Source: CAVUAA01 sp963739345 (GTDB lineage Bacteria > Chlamydiota > Chlamydiia > Chlamydiales > JAFEGQ01). From it: DNA of 64,000 nt. How positions within the stretch are numbered: position 1 is the stretch's first letter; every line of letters begins with the position of its first letter. A program made the position numbers and the translations under genes. Shown piece after piece: positions 52,551 to 62,159 of the stretch. The notes beneath the pieces were generated by a model that worked only from the letters and a program-made list of their open reading frames with translations, was not told the DNA's origin and did no database searches. Location: positions 806,001 through 870,000 of the forward strand of contig CAVUAA010000001.1 in NCBI GenBank assembly GCA_963739345.1, written 5' to 3'.

Positions 52551-53420
52551 TCACACCTTAACTTTTGATGGAGGGACCAGATACTTGGCCATGATGGCAT
52601 CAAACAGGTTCTCATCGGCCAGCGGATAGAGTGCCACAGGATTGCGCTCACTGGGCATAGCCAGTGCGTCGTAGCTCTCCAGATTCAACGGCTCCTCGGA
52701 GCCCCGCGCCGACTGCACCCACTCGTCAAACTCATCAGCTGTAGATGCTCGCGCTTGAAAGTGCATCCCGGCAAACCCAAGTCCGCTCAGGTTGGCCGAC
52801 GAGCCGCGAAAGGTGCCCACCTCATCAGCGATGAGATGGAGCTTCGATCGCATTCCCGGCATCGCGTAGATCTGCCCGCCCAGCTGCGGAATCCAAAACG
52901 AGTTCATGGGGGCATCAGCCGTGATTTCGAAACTGATCGGCGTCTGTTCGGGAAACTGGAGAAAATTAACCGATGCGAGCTTCTGCTCCGGATAGATGAA
53001 CAGCCACTTCCACTGCAGCGCCACCACTTGGATCTTGAGGGGCTCTTTGCCGTTGCTCAACGGCTTGAAAGGGTCAAGCTGATGGCAGGCGTGCCAGTTA
53101 ATGACACCGAGGATCGCAATCACGACAAACGGCACCGACCACCATACGAGCTCGATCCACCGGTGGTGATCCCACTCTGGCGCATACTTCGCCTGTTTTT
53201 TGCGGACCCGATACCTCCAGACCGTGATGGGCATCAGGACAAAAACGGGCACGACGACAATCAACATCAGCGCGATCGTGATAAAGAACAGCCTCCTCTC
53301 TTTTAGTCCCACCCACCCTGCGGGGTTGAGGACCACAGCGCCCTGACCAAATAGTACGAGAAGAGCCAGAAGTGCAGCCGTGACAGTGATGAGGACCAGA
53401 GCAGTGACGGCAGATTTCAT
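52551..53420 (-). CDS. cyoA: Cytochrome bo3 oxidase subunit II
   Basis: A 289-residue protein with two N-terminal membrane helices and a periplasmic cupredoxin-like domain lacking the Cu-A ligands, as expected for a quinol oxidase. Motifs include WIELVWWSVPFVVIAIL, VVALQWKWLFIYPEQ and NSFWIPQLGGQIYAMPGM. E. coli CyoA is a lipoprotein with a lipobox Cys near residue 25. Here that region reads LLVLFGQGAVVLNPAGW without Cys, so lipid attachment seems absent. It is the first gene of the operon. Confidence 0.95.
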   Translation of the reverse strand: MKSAVTALVLITVTAALLALLVLFGQGAVVLNPAGWVGLKERRLFFITIALMLIVVVPVFVLMPITVWRYRVRKKQAKYAPEWDHHRWIELVWWSVPFVVIAILGVINWHACHQLDPFKPLSNGKEPLKIQVVALQWKWLFIYPEQKLASVNFLQFPEQTPISFEITADAPMNSFWIPQLGGQIYAMPGMRSKLHLIADEVGTFRGSSANLSGLGFAGMHFQARASTADEFDEWVQSARGSEEPLNLESYDALAMPSERNPVALYPLADENLFDAIMAKYLVPPSKVKV

Positions 53421-53556
53421 AGCCGACAGCCTAGACTTCTGCGCGTCCCTCTGTCAAGAAACTCGTCGGGTGTTTCATGACCGAATATCTCATCATGAGG
53501 TCATTGAACTACCGACAGATACGCGAGCTGCGAGAGATATTGTCAAATGTTGTTGA

Positions 53557-54876
53557 TTGAGCCTGCATCCTGATACCCGTTGTCATTTATGCTGCTGTCT
53601 CCAGCTTCTCCTTTTCTTCACCATCTACAAACCGTACTCCTGACACCACCTTGGAGAGTAGGTGAGCTCCACATAGTCGCCTCCAGCGACCAGAAGCCGC
53701 CAGGGCTAGCTTGAATACCATCGATAGAGTCGCCTTGCGGGAACCACAGCCCTTTGTCTGCCGTGTTCGGTGTCGCACGGTTGCAAACGTCGACTCAATC
53801 GAATTAGTGGTTCGCAGATGTGCCCAGTGCTCCGCAGGATAATCATAGAACGCCAGAAGCTGTGAGCGATCTTTGGTCAAACATTCACTGGCTTTCGGGT
53901 ATTTCGCCCCGTAAAGCTTTGCAAAAGCGACCATTGCTTCCTCGGCGTCCTTCCTTGTCTCTGCCGCATAGATTTCCCGTAACTTCTCCTTGGCGCCGAT
54001 CTGGATCTTCTTGGGAAGCTTATTGAGGACATTCGCGGTCTTGTGGACCCAGCAGCGCTGGTGCTTAACATCGGGAAAGGCCTCTTCGAGGGCCTTCCAA
54101 AATCCCAGAGCTCCGTCTGCGATGGCCAGGGCTTTGGGGCAGAGGGTAAACCCACGGCTTTTCAAGCCGTGGAACATTTCCTGCCAAGAAAGGGTGCTTT
54201 CCCTCTCTCCATCAGCGATGGCGATTGACTCTTTGGTCCCATCTTCCAACGCTCCCATGAGCACCAAGATGCACGGACGGTCAGAGGTGAGTCTGACATT
54301 GAAGTAGATGCCATCGGCCCACAGGTAAACGTACCGTTTGCCCTCTAGGGGGCGCTTGCTCCACTCATCATGCTCTCCCTCCCGGATCTGCTTGAGACGG
54401 ATGATATTGGTGGGGCTTAGACCTGCGGCCTGTGGCCCAAGCAGGGCCTCTAAAGCTTCGGCAAAATCACCGGTAGAAACGCCCTTGAGATACACGGCAT
54501 CAAGGCTCGGAAGACGCCGTAGGTACGGAGGGAGGATGCTGCTAGAGAATCGCTTGCCTCCTCTTCTGTCATGCACCCTTGGCTGCTCAATCGTAATCGA
54601 CCCGACACCCGTCTGAATTGAGCGTCCGGGCAAATGCCCGTGACGCATTACCAGCGACTTTCCTTCGCATTTCTCCTGCTGTTTCTCGAGATACTCTGCG
54701 ACCTCAAGCTCTAGAGCCTGCATGAGCATCCTTTGAGCTCCCTGCCGACAGATCTCGTCCAGCGTCTGCTTGGGAAGCTTTTCTGAATTCTGTTCTTCAC
54801 GTATGATATCCTTCTTCATGAGCGTACTCCTGTTGTATACCCGTTTTTGTGTTGGGTGACAGGATACGCTCAACTT
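53557..54876 (-). mobile_element. IS256-family insertion sequence
   Basis: About 1.32 kb. Near the ends are imperfect inverted repeats: TTGAGCCTGCATCCTGATACCC on the left, and on the right (complement) TTGAGCGTATCCTGTCACCC. Beyond these, GTTGTTGAT (53550-53558) and its complement ATCAACAAC (54882-54890) could extend the repeat, so the true ends are uncertain by about 15 bases. The single transposase gene is intact. A partial membrane-protein frame starts at the right end. Confidence 0.85.
53587..54819 (-). CDS. IS256-family (mutator-type) transposase
   Basis: A 410-residue transposase from ATG 54819 (MKKDIIREEQNSEKLPKQTL). Mutator-family features include MLMQALELEVAEYL, GRSIQTGVGSITIEQPRV, the first catalytic Asp in YLWADGIYFNV, the second in ALAIADGALGFWKAL and the RCWVHKTANVLNKLPK motif; the Glu falls in TTNSIESTFATVRHRT. 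It appears complete, so the element may still move. An in-frame start upstream at 54873 lies within the inverted repeat. Confidence 0.95.
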   Translation of the reverse strand: MKKDIIREEQNSEKLPKQTLDEICRQGAQRMLMQALELEVAEYLEKQQEKCEGKSLVMRHGHLPGRSIQTGVGSITIEQPRVHDRRGGKRFSSSILPPYLRRLPSLDAVYLKGVSTGDFAEALEALLGPQAAGLSPTNIIRLKQIREGEHDEWSKRPLEGKRYVYLWADGIYFNVRLTSDRPCILVLMGALEDGTKESIAIADGERESTLSWQEMFHGLKSRGFTLCPKALAIADGALGFWKALEEAFPDVKHQRCWVHKTANVLNKLPKKIQIGAKEKLREIYAAETRKDAEEAMVAFAKLYGAKYPKASECLTKDRSQLLAFYDYPAEHWAHLRTTNSIESTFATVRHRTRQTKGCGSRKATLSMVFKLALAASGRWRRLCGAHLLSKVVSGVRFVDGEEKEKLETAA

Positions 54877-55100
54877 TTTTGATCAACAACTTTCGGTCAT
54901 ACCTCCCTCCGCTTCAACGGGTTCTGTTCGCTTTTCTCTGTTCTCTCCCGTGGGCCACTGCCGTTTCCCTAAGCGCAGCACTACTGTATGAATATTGGAC
55001 CACTGCCCTCGAGGCGATGACAGTCGTTCCTATCGTTCTCTATTCCATTGCCACTGTTGCAATCGCCCACTTCCTGCTGATCAGGCGAAGAGTCCGATAA
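54877..55100 (+). pseudogene. 3' remnant of a small membrane protein cut by the IS256 element
   Basis: The plus-strand frame reading out of the element encodes two hydrophobic helices (RVLFAFLCSLPWATAVSL and VVPIVLYSIATVAIAHFLL) and ends in a basic tail, LIRRRVR. A natural gene start is missing because the frame begins inside the IS right end. It is best read as the C-terminal part of a two-helix or larger membrane protein disrupted by the insertion. The 5' part was not found on the left side of the element. Confidence 0.4.
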
Positions 55101-55453
55101 ACATCTACCAGTTAAACCGGTCCCGTACGAGCCAGGGGACGTCCCTAGGAAGTTGTCGAACGAATGTTGTTAGCCGTGCCACCAGTCCTTAGCCCGCCAC
55201 ACCAAATTCGATACGTTATGTCTCATACCGACAGCGGCTTCGCTTGCAGATACGATGGCTCCTTTTACTTTGTGCACAGCCCATCGTGTGGACAAGGTCC
55301 CTACCATCGAAAATTGTAGGTAAAGGCTCTATCGAGGAGCCTTCACCACGCCCGCTGTAGTCCGACGTTTAATGCGTGACCAATTAGTTTGCTGTTTTCA
55401 GCCAACAGTCTGGGTTCCAGCATGACGCTCATTAATTCCCTATGGTCTAGCAC
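55101..55453. other. Gene-free stretch between the two insertion elements
   Basis: About 350 bases with no open frame of note and no tRNA-like structure. It lies between an IS256-type and an IS5-type element and downstream of the Rhs immunity gene. It may be the remains of former cassette DNA, but nothing in it is recognisable. Confidence 0.5.
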
Positions 55454-56514
55454 GGGCGTGTTGCAAAAATAGGATAGGGTCCGGATCCGAGCCGTTTCGC
55501 TTAACTTCTTAGAGCCATCATTTCGTTCAGAACGAACATTTTCACTCCTATTTCAATCACCTGATTCTTAGGTTTCCGAGCCCTGATACTGGATCCGGTT
55601 AGCGCTTTTATACGGTGCATGCAGGTCTCTACAAGGGAACGACGGTGGTACCCCACCTCCTTTTTCCAACGACGTTTGCCCCGTTTCTGATCCCTGATTC
55701 GGTCGATCGCTTCGTCTCTTGCCCGAAGGAAAGGGAGCCCGGATTTCCGGGCTCCCTTTCTTGGGGGTATGGTCGGCTTTGCACCTCGACGGTGGATTGC
55801 TTCGTAACAGTCTTGAGCGTCATAGGCTCCATCGCCAATCACTTCAGCAATCTCTCCATCAATAGCATCGAGAAGACCCGGCAACGCCTGAGAGTCCCCG
55901 AAATTCTTGTCGCTGATTGATGCCACAACAATCTGCTGCGTCTCAACGCACATGCCAATATGAATCTTCTTCCAGCCTCTGTGATAGCTGGGGCCATGCT
56001 TACGAGCTTGCCATTCTCCCTCTCCGTAGGTCTTGAGGCCTGTAGAGTCAAAGACAACGTGCAGAGGTCCTTTACGGCGGATCCCTGCTGGCAGCCTCAC
56101 GCTCTGCGCTCGTCTGCAAATAGTCGTGTAATCAGGACAAACACATTCCGAATCCATGAGTTTGAGAACATCTCTCATGAGTCCCTGCAGCTGCCTAAAT
56201 GCACACCCGTAAACGACTCTCACAATCATTAGAGCCTGGATGGCCTGGCGGGAATAGATAGCAGGGCGCCCTCTGGCGCCCTCCTGATCTGAGTACCAAG
56301 ATTTCTGGGGACAATCCTTGATCCAGAAAATAATGCTTCCCTGATTGACCAATGCTTGGTTAGACTTGGACCAATTTCTGGCGCGTTTACGTGTCATCTT
56401 TAGACTCCTGGGCTTTCGTCAGCAAAGGAGTCTATTTCATTTCAGGACTAGCTATCAAGATCTTGGTTAGGAGCAATCAGCCGGCGGCGGCCGGCTGATT
56501 AATGCAACACGACC
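55454..56514 (-). mobile_element. IS5-family insertion sequence, copy 2 (intact)
   Basis: About 1061 bp with ends GGGCGTGTTGCA (left) and the complement of GGTCGTGTTGCA (right), the same as copy 1 at 4419-5484. A palindrome at about 56475-56502 lies between the right end and the transposase start. No clear direct target repeat was seen; a CTAG occurs near both sides (55447-55450 and 56527-56530) but outside the aligned ends. The transposase is uninterrupted. Confidence 0.87.
55501..56397 (-). CDS. IS5-family DDE transposase
   Basis: A 298-residue transposase with the N-terminal IS5 domain (RARNWSKSNQALVNQGSIIF, then FRQLQGLMRDVLKL) and the DDE catalytic domain. D1 is in VVFDSTGLKTYGEGEW, D2 in VIGDGAYDAQDCYEAIH, and E in YHRRSLVETCMHRIKAL (Y-R-E signature). 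It is the undamaged version of the pseudogene at 4536-5439. It lies just downstream of the immunity gene of the Rhs locus, a common place for insertion elements. Confidence 0.95.
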   Translation of the reverse strand: MTRKRARNWSKSNQALVNQGSIIFWIKDCPQKSWYSDQEGARGRPAIYSRQAIQALMIVRVVYGCAFRQLQGLMRDVLKLMDSECVCPDYTTICRRAQSVRLPAGIRRKGPLHVVFDSTGLKTYGEGEWQARKHGPSYHRGWKKIHIGMCVETQQIVVASISDKNFGDSQALPGLLDAIDGEIAEVIGDGAYDAQDCYEAIHRRGAKPTIPPRKGARKSGLPFLRARDEAIDRIRDQKRGKRRWKKEVGYHRRSLVETCMHRIKALTGSSIRARKPKNQVIEIGVKMFVLNEMMALRS

Positions 56515-56542
56515 CCGTGGGGTTGACTAGCCCTCTGAACAA

Positions 56543-56986
56543 TTATACTTCTGGTAGTCGCTCTGTATACTTGAAATGTTTTTCCATTCGATCAATTAGA
56601 TCCGAATCCTTTGAGTAGATTTCCCAGTAAGAGCTGTCGAACATAACAATGACAAGATCACATTCCCTGTACATTTCCTCGTCTGTTTCGAATCGACGCA
56701 AATCTGCTTCATCCTTGCAACCAATAGCGGTGATATCGCTAATTTGGTAGAGCCTCTCGGACAAAGAGACAAGTTCAGCCCAATCGATGGAGACCCCCCT
56801 TGGGGACTCAACAACCTTCTGCTCAAAGACCGGAATAGACAAGCCCGGACCAAGATTGCCCATAGCCTGAAGGTACAGAAGTGACCAGTTCAATTTAGGA
56901 TCTTCAGCAATCAAGCTAATGACGTCCTTAAGCTCGGTAGATATATAGGTGTGTTCCTTATCGTGAATTCTAATTCCACTACTCAT
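56543..56986 (-). CDS. Probable immunity protein of the Rhs toxin
   Basis: A 147-residue soluble, acidic protein with no recognised family. It starts nine bases after the Rhs gene stop on the same strand, the standard place and size for a cognate immunity protein. Its composition is more AT-rich than the chromosome around it, as is usual for exchangeable toxin-immunity cassettes. Segments include YISTELKDVISLIAEDPKLN and ECDLVIVMFDSSYWEIY. The immunity role is inferred from position. Confidence 0.7.
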   Translation of the reverse strand: MSSGIRIHDKEHTYISTELKDVISLIAEDPKLNWSLLYLQAMGNLGPGLSIPVFEQKVVESPRGVSIDWAELVSLSERLYQISDITAIGCKDEADLRRFETDEEMYRECDLVIVMFDSSYWEIYSKDSDLIDRMEKHFKYTERLPEV

Positions 56987-56995
56987 ATTTATTCA

Positions 56996-59900
56996 CTACT
57001 CCAAGGGTTTGGGCAAGTCTCGTTGTGGTGTTCCCCCCGTCGGGTTCGGGATGCGAATATGTTGATGAGGGTTGGTATGATCGTTCGGTCGCCCGTGGTC
57101 TGTAAAATCAATATCACGAATAACCTGTCCCTTGCCATCAAACTCCCTTGCCTGTGGATAGGAGCCCCTACGTCCTGTACGCGTGCCAAGCTGTGTATGT
57201 GGCACATCAACATCCGGTATGAATACCCCATCTTCAGTCAGGGGGAGGGGCCTATCGGGGAAAGCGCCACCTCTCTTCTTCTTGCGCTTTGACTCAGTTG
57301 TGCTGTTGGAGTAGGTCTGTCTGGCATAGGTAGCGTTGATCGTGTTGACAAAGACCCGATGTCTGGCTCGCCTCTCAATGTACTGATTCGCTTCACAGAA
57401 GCCCCATGTCACAAGGGCGGCAGCTGTCGCATATGCAGACGTTGTCACAATGGCCGATAAAGCAAACGACCCTAAGGGAATAGCGATGAGAAAGATAAAC
57501 TCACCGTCAGGGTCTGTGTATAGCCATGGATTGTTCAGGCAGTACGCGTAGAGATTATGTGCCTTGAGGATGCCGACTGGATCTGGGGTGAGCCAGCGAG
57601 CCAGCTGCGGGTCGTAGTAGCGCTTGCCAAAGTAGACAAGGCCTAGCTCGTCGTCCATGCGTTTGCCCGCAAACCTCCACGGGTTCGAGAGGGAGGGAAG
57701 GGGGGTCGTAGGGGCAAATGCGGTGTATTGGTAGGAATCGGCTATGTTTCCTGTTTCGATTGCGGCCAAGGTGCGGACGTTGCCTCTGAGGTCAGAGAGA
57801 GGCGAATACGCGATGCCATTAAGCTCTATGGCAACTGATGGTCTGCCTCCAAGCCCCACGCGTAGCTGCTCGATATGACCATCTTCACTTATGGTTCCTA
57901 TTTCTTGATCCCCGTCGTAGAGATAGGACTCATGGTGGGTGGCTGTCCCTATCCACCCTCGGCGATCCTCGACGGTTTTGGTGGTGCGGCGGCCTAGCGG
58001 GTCATAACTAAATTCCACGCTCAGATGGGGAGCTTTGGCAGCGACTAGTTGGTCAAGCGCATTGTAAGTGAACGTAGTGTCGCCCTTGTGGACCAGGCGA
58101 CCGTCAGCGTCGTATGTGCACTGGACATTGCCAAAAGAGACCAGTTGGTCCAGGGCATTGACCTCGATAGCTTGGTCAACTGTTGAAACCGGGTTGTATA
58201 GGGGAGAAAACTCATGGGAATGTTCGGGCTCTTCGGTCAGTTGACATAGGGCATCATAGTCTAGGTGAATCTCGTTGCCATCCTCTGTAACATTGCAAGG
58301 GCAGTCATCGGCTGTGTACTTGTTGACGGCGATTGAGAGGAACGGGTTGCTCTTGGAGGTGGGACGGCCCTTGGGGTCATAGGTGTAGGTGGTGTGAGAT
58401 CCATCGGCGGCGGTTTCTGATGCTATCAGTCCGAGGAGGTTATACTCGTCGTATGTGTGAGAGTGTTTGCAAACACCATTTGCATCATATCGTTCGATGG
58501 AAGTTGGGTGCAGCGGGTCATAGGAGAAGCGTACCTCAGATCGATCGGGAAGCGTCAAGGACAACGGCCGGTCCCGCTTGTCATAGGATTTTCGTATGAC
58601 CTTGCCAGAAGCTAAGCGCTCACAGGTCAGGTTTCCGCTGGGATCGACAGTGCGGATGATACTAGAGCCGTTTAGAGCATCTGCAGCACGGGAAAGGTAG
58701 CCAAGAGAGTCGTATTCGTATTGGTAGCTGACGCCTGGTCCTTCCAGGTGAATAAGATTGTCGAGATAATCATATTCATAGTGGATCGCTTCTCCACTGG
58801 GTTTCACCTTGGAGGCTAACTTGCCGCTATGTGTGTATTTGAAGTTGGTGGTCGCAGCACCTGAGCAATTGGCCGCAAGGGTCTCGGTAGTTATCCGCCC
58901 AGCCCAATCGTAGGTCCATGTGGTTAGACGATTCTGATCGCGCTTTTGTACGAGATTAAGGGAGAGATCATAGGCAAATGAGCTGGTTTTGAGACTGCGA
59001 CCCTCTGGATCTGACAGCTGGAGAAGGGCTGGCCGGTTGTAAGCATTATAGGTAACTGTCTCGATTCTTCCTGCCGGTTGCCGGGTTATCTTCGTACGCT
59101 GGCGAAGCCCAGTGATGCTGTCGACAGAGTCCTCGTTGTAGGAAATAGTGGTGACGTTGCCAAGGGGGTCGACTGAGCAGATCAGCTGGTCAAAGCAATC
59201 GTACTCATAGCGGTCGGTGCTGATGGCAGAGTCATCAATCCATCGGTGTATGGCGCACTTATTGCCTCGTGGGTCGTAATCAAAGAGGCTGTGTCGCAAT
59301 AGGGTGCCGTCGAGGTCTCGAGCGGATTCCTCTACCAGACGATCTGCGGCATCGTAACTATAGCTGGTGATCAGGGTTTGCTCATCGTTTAGTTGAATAC
59401 GCTGGGATAGTCTACCGAGGGAATCATAGGAGCGCCTGACGGTTTTGCCCTCTCGAGATCTTTCCACCTCGCGCCCGGCTCCATCATATGCATAAGTAGT
59501 GGTGAAGCCGCCTCTGTCGGTTTCGGAGATAAGCGATACACCGCTGTATTCCCAGGATTCGCTGGACAGGACATCACCGCTTGGGGAGCGGGCGACCTTA
59601 GCCACTGCGCGGCCAAGGACATCTCGACGATATTGGGTGATGAGGCCGCAAGGGCTGACATGCTCTCTTAGGGTTCCATCGAGGAAGTAGCGGAATGTTT
59701 CAGTGGAGCCATTGGGATGGACAATCTGGGTAGGTGAGCCGCGAGCATTAAAAGAGCGGCTGGTAGTGTGGCCACATGGATCGATGCGGTGAATGGGTTG
59801 TCCGAAGGGATCGAGGATGTTGCAAGAGACTACAGGCCTGGGGGCGCCAGAGACGTCGGCAATTAAGGGCGTAGTCTCTTGCGTCTCGACACCGGTCACA

Positions 59901-62026
59901 GGATCATAGGTGTGGTAGGTGGGGTGGCCGAGATGATTGTGTTCAGAGATGAGCCGGCCCCGCTCGTCATAGCTATACTCCTGCTGTCGAGCACTCGAGC
60001 TGCCCACTTCGACTTGAGTGGTCAACCTACCTGCACGGTCGTAGGCCCTTTCTGTCGCCAGAGTGCCACAGAAGTGGTGGGACTCCGTTTTACGAGACCA
60101 CTTGTCATAAGTGTGGTGTGCCTCCTGGCCAAGAGGATTGGTTTCGCGTAAGACGTTTCCGGCCTCGTCGAAATCGCGCTCGATGACATAGGCCAAGGTG
60201 CCTTCAGCGTCATACACTGTCTCAGCACACACTCTTCCGTGAAGATCATAAGCGAGATGTATGCGGCGAAGAAGGACCTCTTTTCCCCCTTGGAGGCACC
60301 ACTCTTCTTGATATTCCGGCATATGGATAAACGGCGACTCTTGGCGCAGGATGAATCGAGTCCATCGCCGTTCGGTGACACCAATGGTGCGGGTTCGATC
60401 GGATGAAGAGCCGTCGTCTTTTGTGATTTGGATCAGGTTGAGGCTGTCATCGTACTCCCAAAAGGTTCGCCGAAGGATCGTCTCCCTGTCGCAAACAAGC
60501 TTGAAGGAGGGAAGACTTGTATTGGTCACGTAACCATAGAGTGTAGTGAGACCGTTACCCTCCGATTCGCGCAGGACGAGATGTCGGCCATCCGCAGAAT
60601 ACTCTCTGGTAATGGAATAGGTCTCCTCTGCTCCCCCGCCACTGAGGTCTCCAGTGAGGTGTTCCTCTATAGGGTTGCCATAAGCATCATTCTTGTAGGT
60701 TCTAGTCCAGAGGGGCTGGCCGCGGCTGTCGTAGCGGCCTGTAGAGGTCAAAAAGCCTTTTTCACTCCAACAATAACGCTCTTCAAACCGGAGTGTGCCA
60801 TCGGCTTCCAGATGCTCAATCCGCGTGAGATAGAAACTGGGCGAGTAGTGGTAGATTTGAGCCGTCCCATCCGGATGAATCGCCTTGGTCCAGCCCCCCC
60901 TTGTTCCTGGTACTCCCCTCTCGTACTCAAACCGGCTGGTGGCGACAAAGTCGCCCTCTTCACCTATCGGCTCCAGTAGTGCCGCCAGTCCAACGACGTG
61001 GGAACCGGTTGGGAGCTTTTGGGTGGCCCAATGACACTGAAACCAATCAGTTTTTCCAGAGTACTCTTGGAGTTGTAGGCGGGGGGCGTAGGATGCCTTA
61101 CTTCTCCGAAAAAAGGGGCTGTTGACCTGGGAGAGAAAAGGGCGGTTGCATGAGACGCTAATCTTAGCAGCATTCCTCCCCTTTCCCTCTTTCCACTTCC
61201 GATCAAAATGGTGCCATTGGCACTTATAATCGGTCGCCAGGCCGGTGTTCGTGACAAACGTGTAGTCGACACCATCAGTTCTGATGTCTACCGAAGCATA
61301 AGTCTGTCGACTATCGGGATCGGAGCTATAGATGCGCAGTAGCTTGCCGCTGGAGTCGTATTCGTAATGGAGGTGCCTTCCATTGGGAAGCCTCTCGGAT
61401 TGCAGACAGAATGTGCTCCCTCGCAGATAGACGTAAGTCCTCATCACCCCCTCGGGGAGGTAGGCAGTAATTGTCTTGAGTGACGGCGAGATTTCAAAAT
61501 ACGTATTGCTGAGATGATAGCGGCCACTCGGCCCGTCAGGCCCGAAATTGTGCAAACCAACCGGTCGTGATATCAGCTGGGTCTCACCGCTTGGCTCCAC
61601 CTGGTAGTTTAGGGTGAGACCGTTGGGTTGTGAGAGCGTGATGATGGTACAGCCGCTGTGATCCTGATAGGCATTGAGGTGCCGGTGCTGCAAGAAGGAC
61701 CATCCGCCAAAAACCGGCGCATTCTTGTAAGCCAGGTAATCAGCTCTATTGGGGTTAATATTTGGGTATGTCGCCGGGGTGCCAGAGCAGAAGTAGCGAT
61801 GGATCTCGATTGGCTGGGCGCCTCGTGCAACAACATCCGCTTCACTAATGAGCAAAGAACCGGTCACCGGGCTCACGTTCCCTGCGATAAGACTTGTGGG
61901 TGAGCCAGAGAGCGAAGCCACGTATTCTGGAGCGGATGGGATCAGGGCAAGTTCTTTGTCGTCTGCGGCCTGCGCCACAAGCCCTAGCTGATAACAACAG
62001 AGAATCAGAAACAATCGCTTAAACAT
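56996..62026 (-). CDS. Rhs/YD-repeat polymorphic toxin, 1676 residues
   Basis: A large secreted toxin. ATG 62026 begins a signal peptide (MFKRLFLILCCYQLGLVAQA, cleavage after AQA), so Sec export is likely. Residues 30-1450 contain dense YD-type repeats (for example YEYDSLGYLSRAADALN) that form the Rhs shell. The Rhs core motif YFGKRYYDPQLARWLTPDP and the NPWLYTDPDGEF boundary occur near 1460-1495. After two hydrophobic segments comes a basic linker, then a C-terminal toxin of about 100 residues with REFDGKGQVIRDIDFTDHG and the NPHQHIRIPNPTGGTP motif, which I associate with polymorphic toxin type 24 (predicted RNase). The type call is from memory. Confidence 0.9.
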   Translation of the reverse strand: MFKRLFLILCCYQLGLVAQAADDKELALIPSAPEYVASLSGSPTSLIAGNVSPVTGSLLISEADVVARGAQPIEIHRYFCSGTPATYPNINPNRADYLAYKNAPVFGGWSFLQHRHLNAYQDHSGCTIITLSQPNGLTLNYQVEPSGETQLISRPVGLHNFGPDGPSGRYHLSNTYFEISPSLKTITAYLPEGVMRTYVYLRGSTFCLQSERLPNGRHLHYEYDSSGKLLRIYSSDPDSRQTYASVDIRTDGVDYTFVTNTGLATDYKCQWHHFDRKWKEGKGRNAAKISVSCNRPFLSQVNSPFFRRSKASYAPRLQLQEYSGKTDWFQCHWATQKLPTGSHVVGLAALLEPIGEEGDFVATSRFEYERGVPGTRGGWTKAIHPDGTAQIYHYSPSFYLTRIEHLEADGTLRFEERYCWSEKGFLTSTGRYDSRGQPLWTRTYKNDAYGNPIEEHLTGDLSGGGAEETYSITREYSADGRHLVLRESEGNGLTTLYGYVTNTSLPSFKLVCDRETILRRTFWEYDDSLNLIQITKDDGSSSDRTRTIGVTERRWTRFILRQESPFIHMPEYQEEWCLQGGKEVLLRRIHLAYDLHGRVCAETVYDAEGTLAYVIERDFDEAGNVLRETNPLGQEAHHTYDKWSRKTESHHFCGTLATERAYDRAGRLTTQVEVGSSSARQQEYSYDERGRLISEHNHLGHPTYHTYDPVTGVETQETTPLIADVSGAPRPVVSCNILDPFGQPIHRIDPCGHTTSRSFNARGSPTQIVHPNGSTETFRYFLDGTLREHVSPCGLITQYRRDVLGRAVAKVARSPSGDVLSSESWEYSGVSLISETDRGGFTTTYAYDGAGREVERSREGKTVRRSYDSLGRLSQRIQLNDEQTLITSYSYDAADRLVEESARDLDGTLLRHSLFDYDPRGNKCAIHRWIDDSAISTDRYEYDCFDQLICSVDPLGNVTTISYNEDSVDSITGLRQRTKITRQPAGRIETVTYNAYNRPALLQLSDPEGRSLKTSSFAYDLSLNLVQKRDQNRLTTWTYDWAGRITTETLAANCSGAATTNFKYTHSGKLASKVKPSGEAIHYEYDYLDNLIHLEGPGVSYQYEYDSLGYLSRAADALNGSSIIRTVDPSGNLTCERLASGKVIRKSYDKRDRPLSLTLPDRSEVRFSYDPLHPTSIERYDANGVCKHSHTYDEYNLLGLIASETAADGSHTTYTYDPKGRPTSKSNPFLSIAVNKYTADDCPCNVTEDGNEIHLDYDALCQLTEEPEHSHEFSPLYNPVSTVDQAIEVNALDQLVSFGNVQCTYDADGRLVHKGDTTFTYNALDQLVAAKAPHLSVEFSYDPLGRRTTKTVEDRRGWIGTATHHESYLYDGDQEIGTISEDGHIEQLRVGLGGRPSVAIELNGIAYSPLSDLRGNVRTLAAIETGNIADSYQYTAFAPTTPLPSLSNPWRFAGKRMDDELGLVYFGKRYYDPQLARWLTPDPVGILKAHNLYAYCLNNPWLYTDPDGEFIFLIAIPLGSFALSAIVTTSAYATAAALVTWGFCEANQYIERRARHRVFVNTINATYARQTYSNSTTESKRKKKRGGAFPDRPLPLTEDGVFIPDVDVPHTQLGTRTGRRGSYPQAREFDGKGQVIRDIDFTDHGRPNDHTNPHQHIRIPNPTGGTPQRDLPKPLE

Positions 62027-62159
62027 GGGAGTTGATGCTACCCAGACGTAAAGATTGTAGCAAGCTCGAGGCAGCCTCACTATGAGATATCCCGATGAGG
62101 TTCCCAGCCGGATCGTAGGAATACGTGACATCGAAGGCCAAGATTGAAGCTAGCATCGA

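Noticed and set aside
55101..55453. Stretch between IS elements considered as tRNA or rRNA remnant
   Set aside because: No cloverleaf, CCA end or recognisable rRNA segment could be read.
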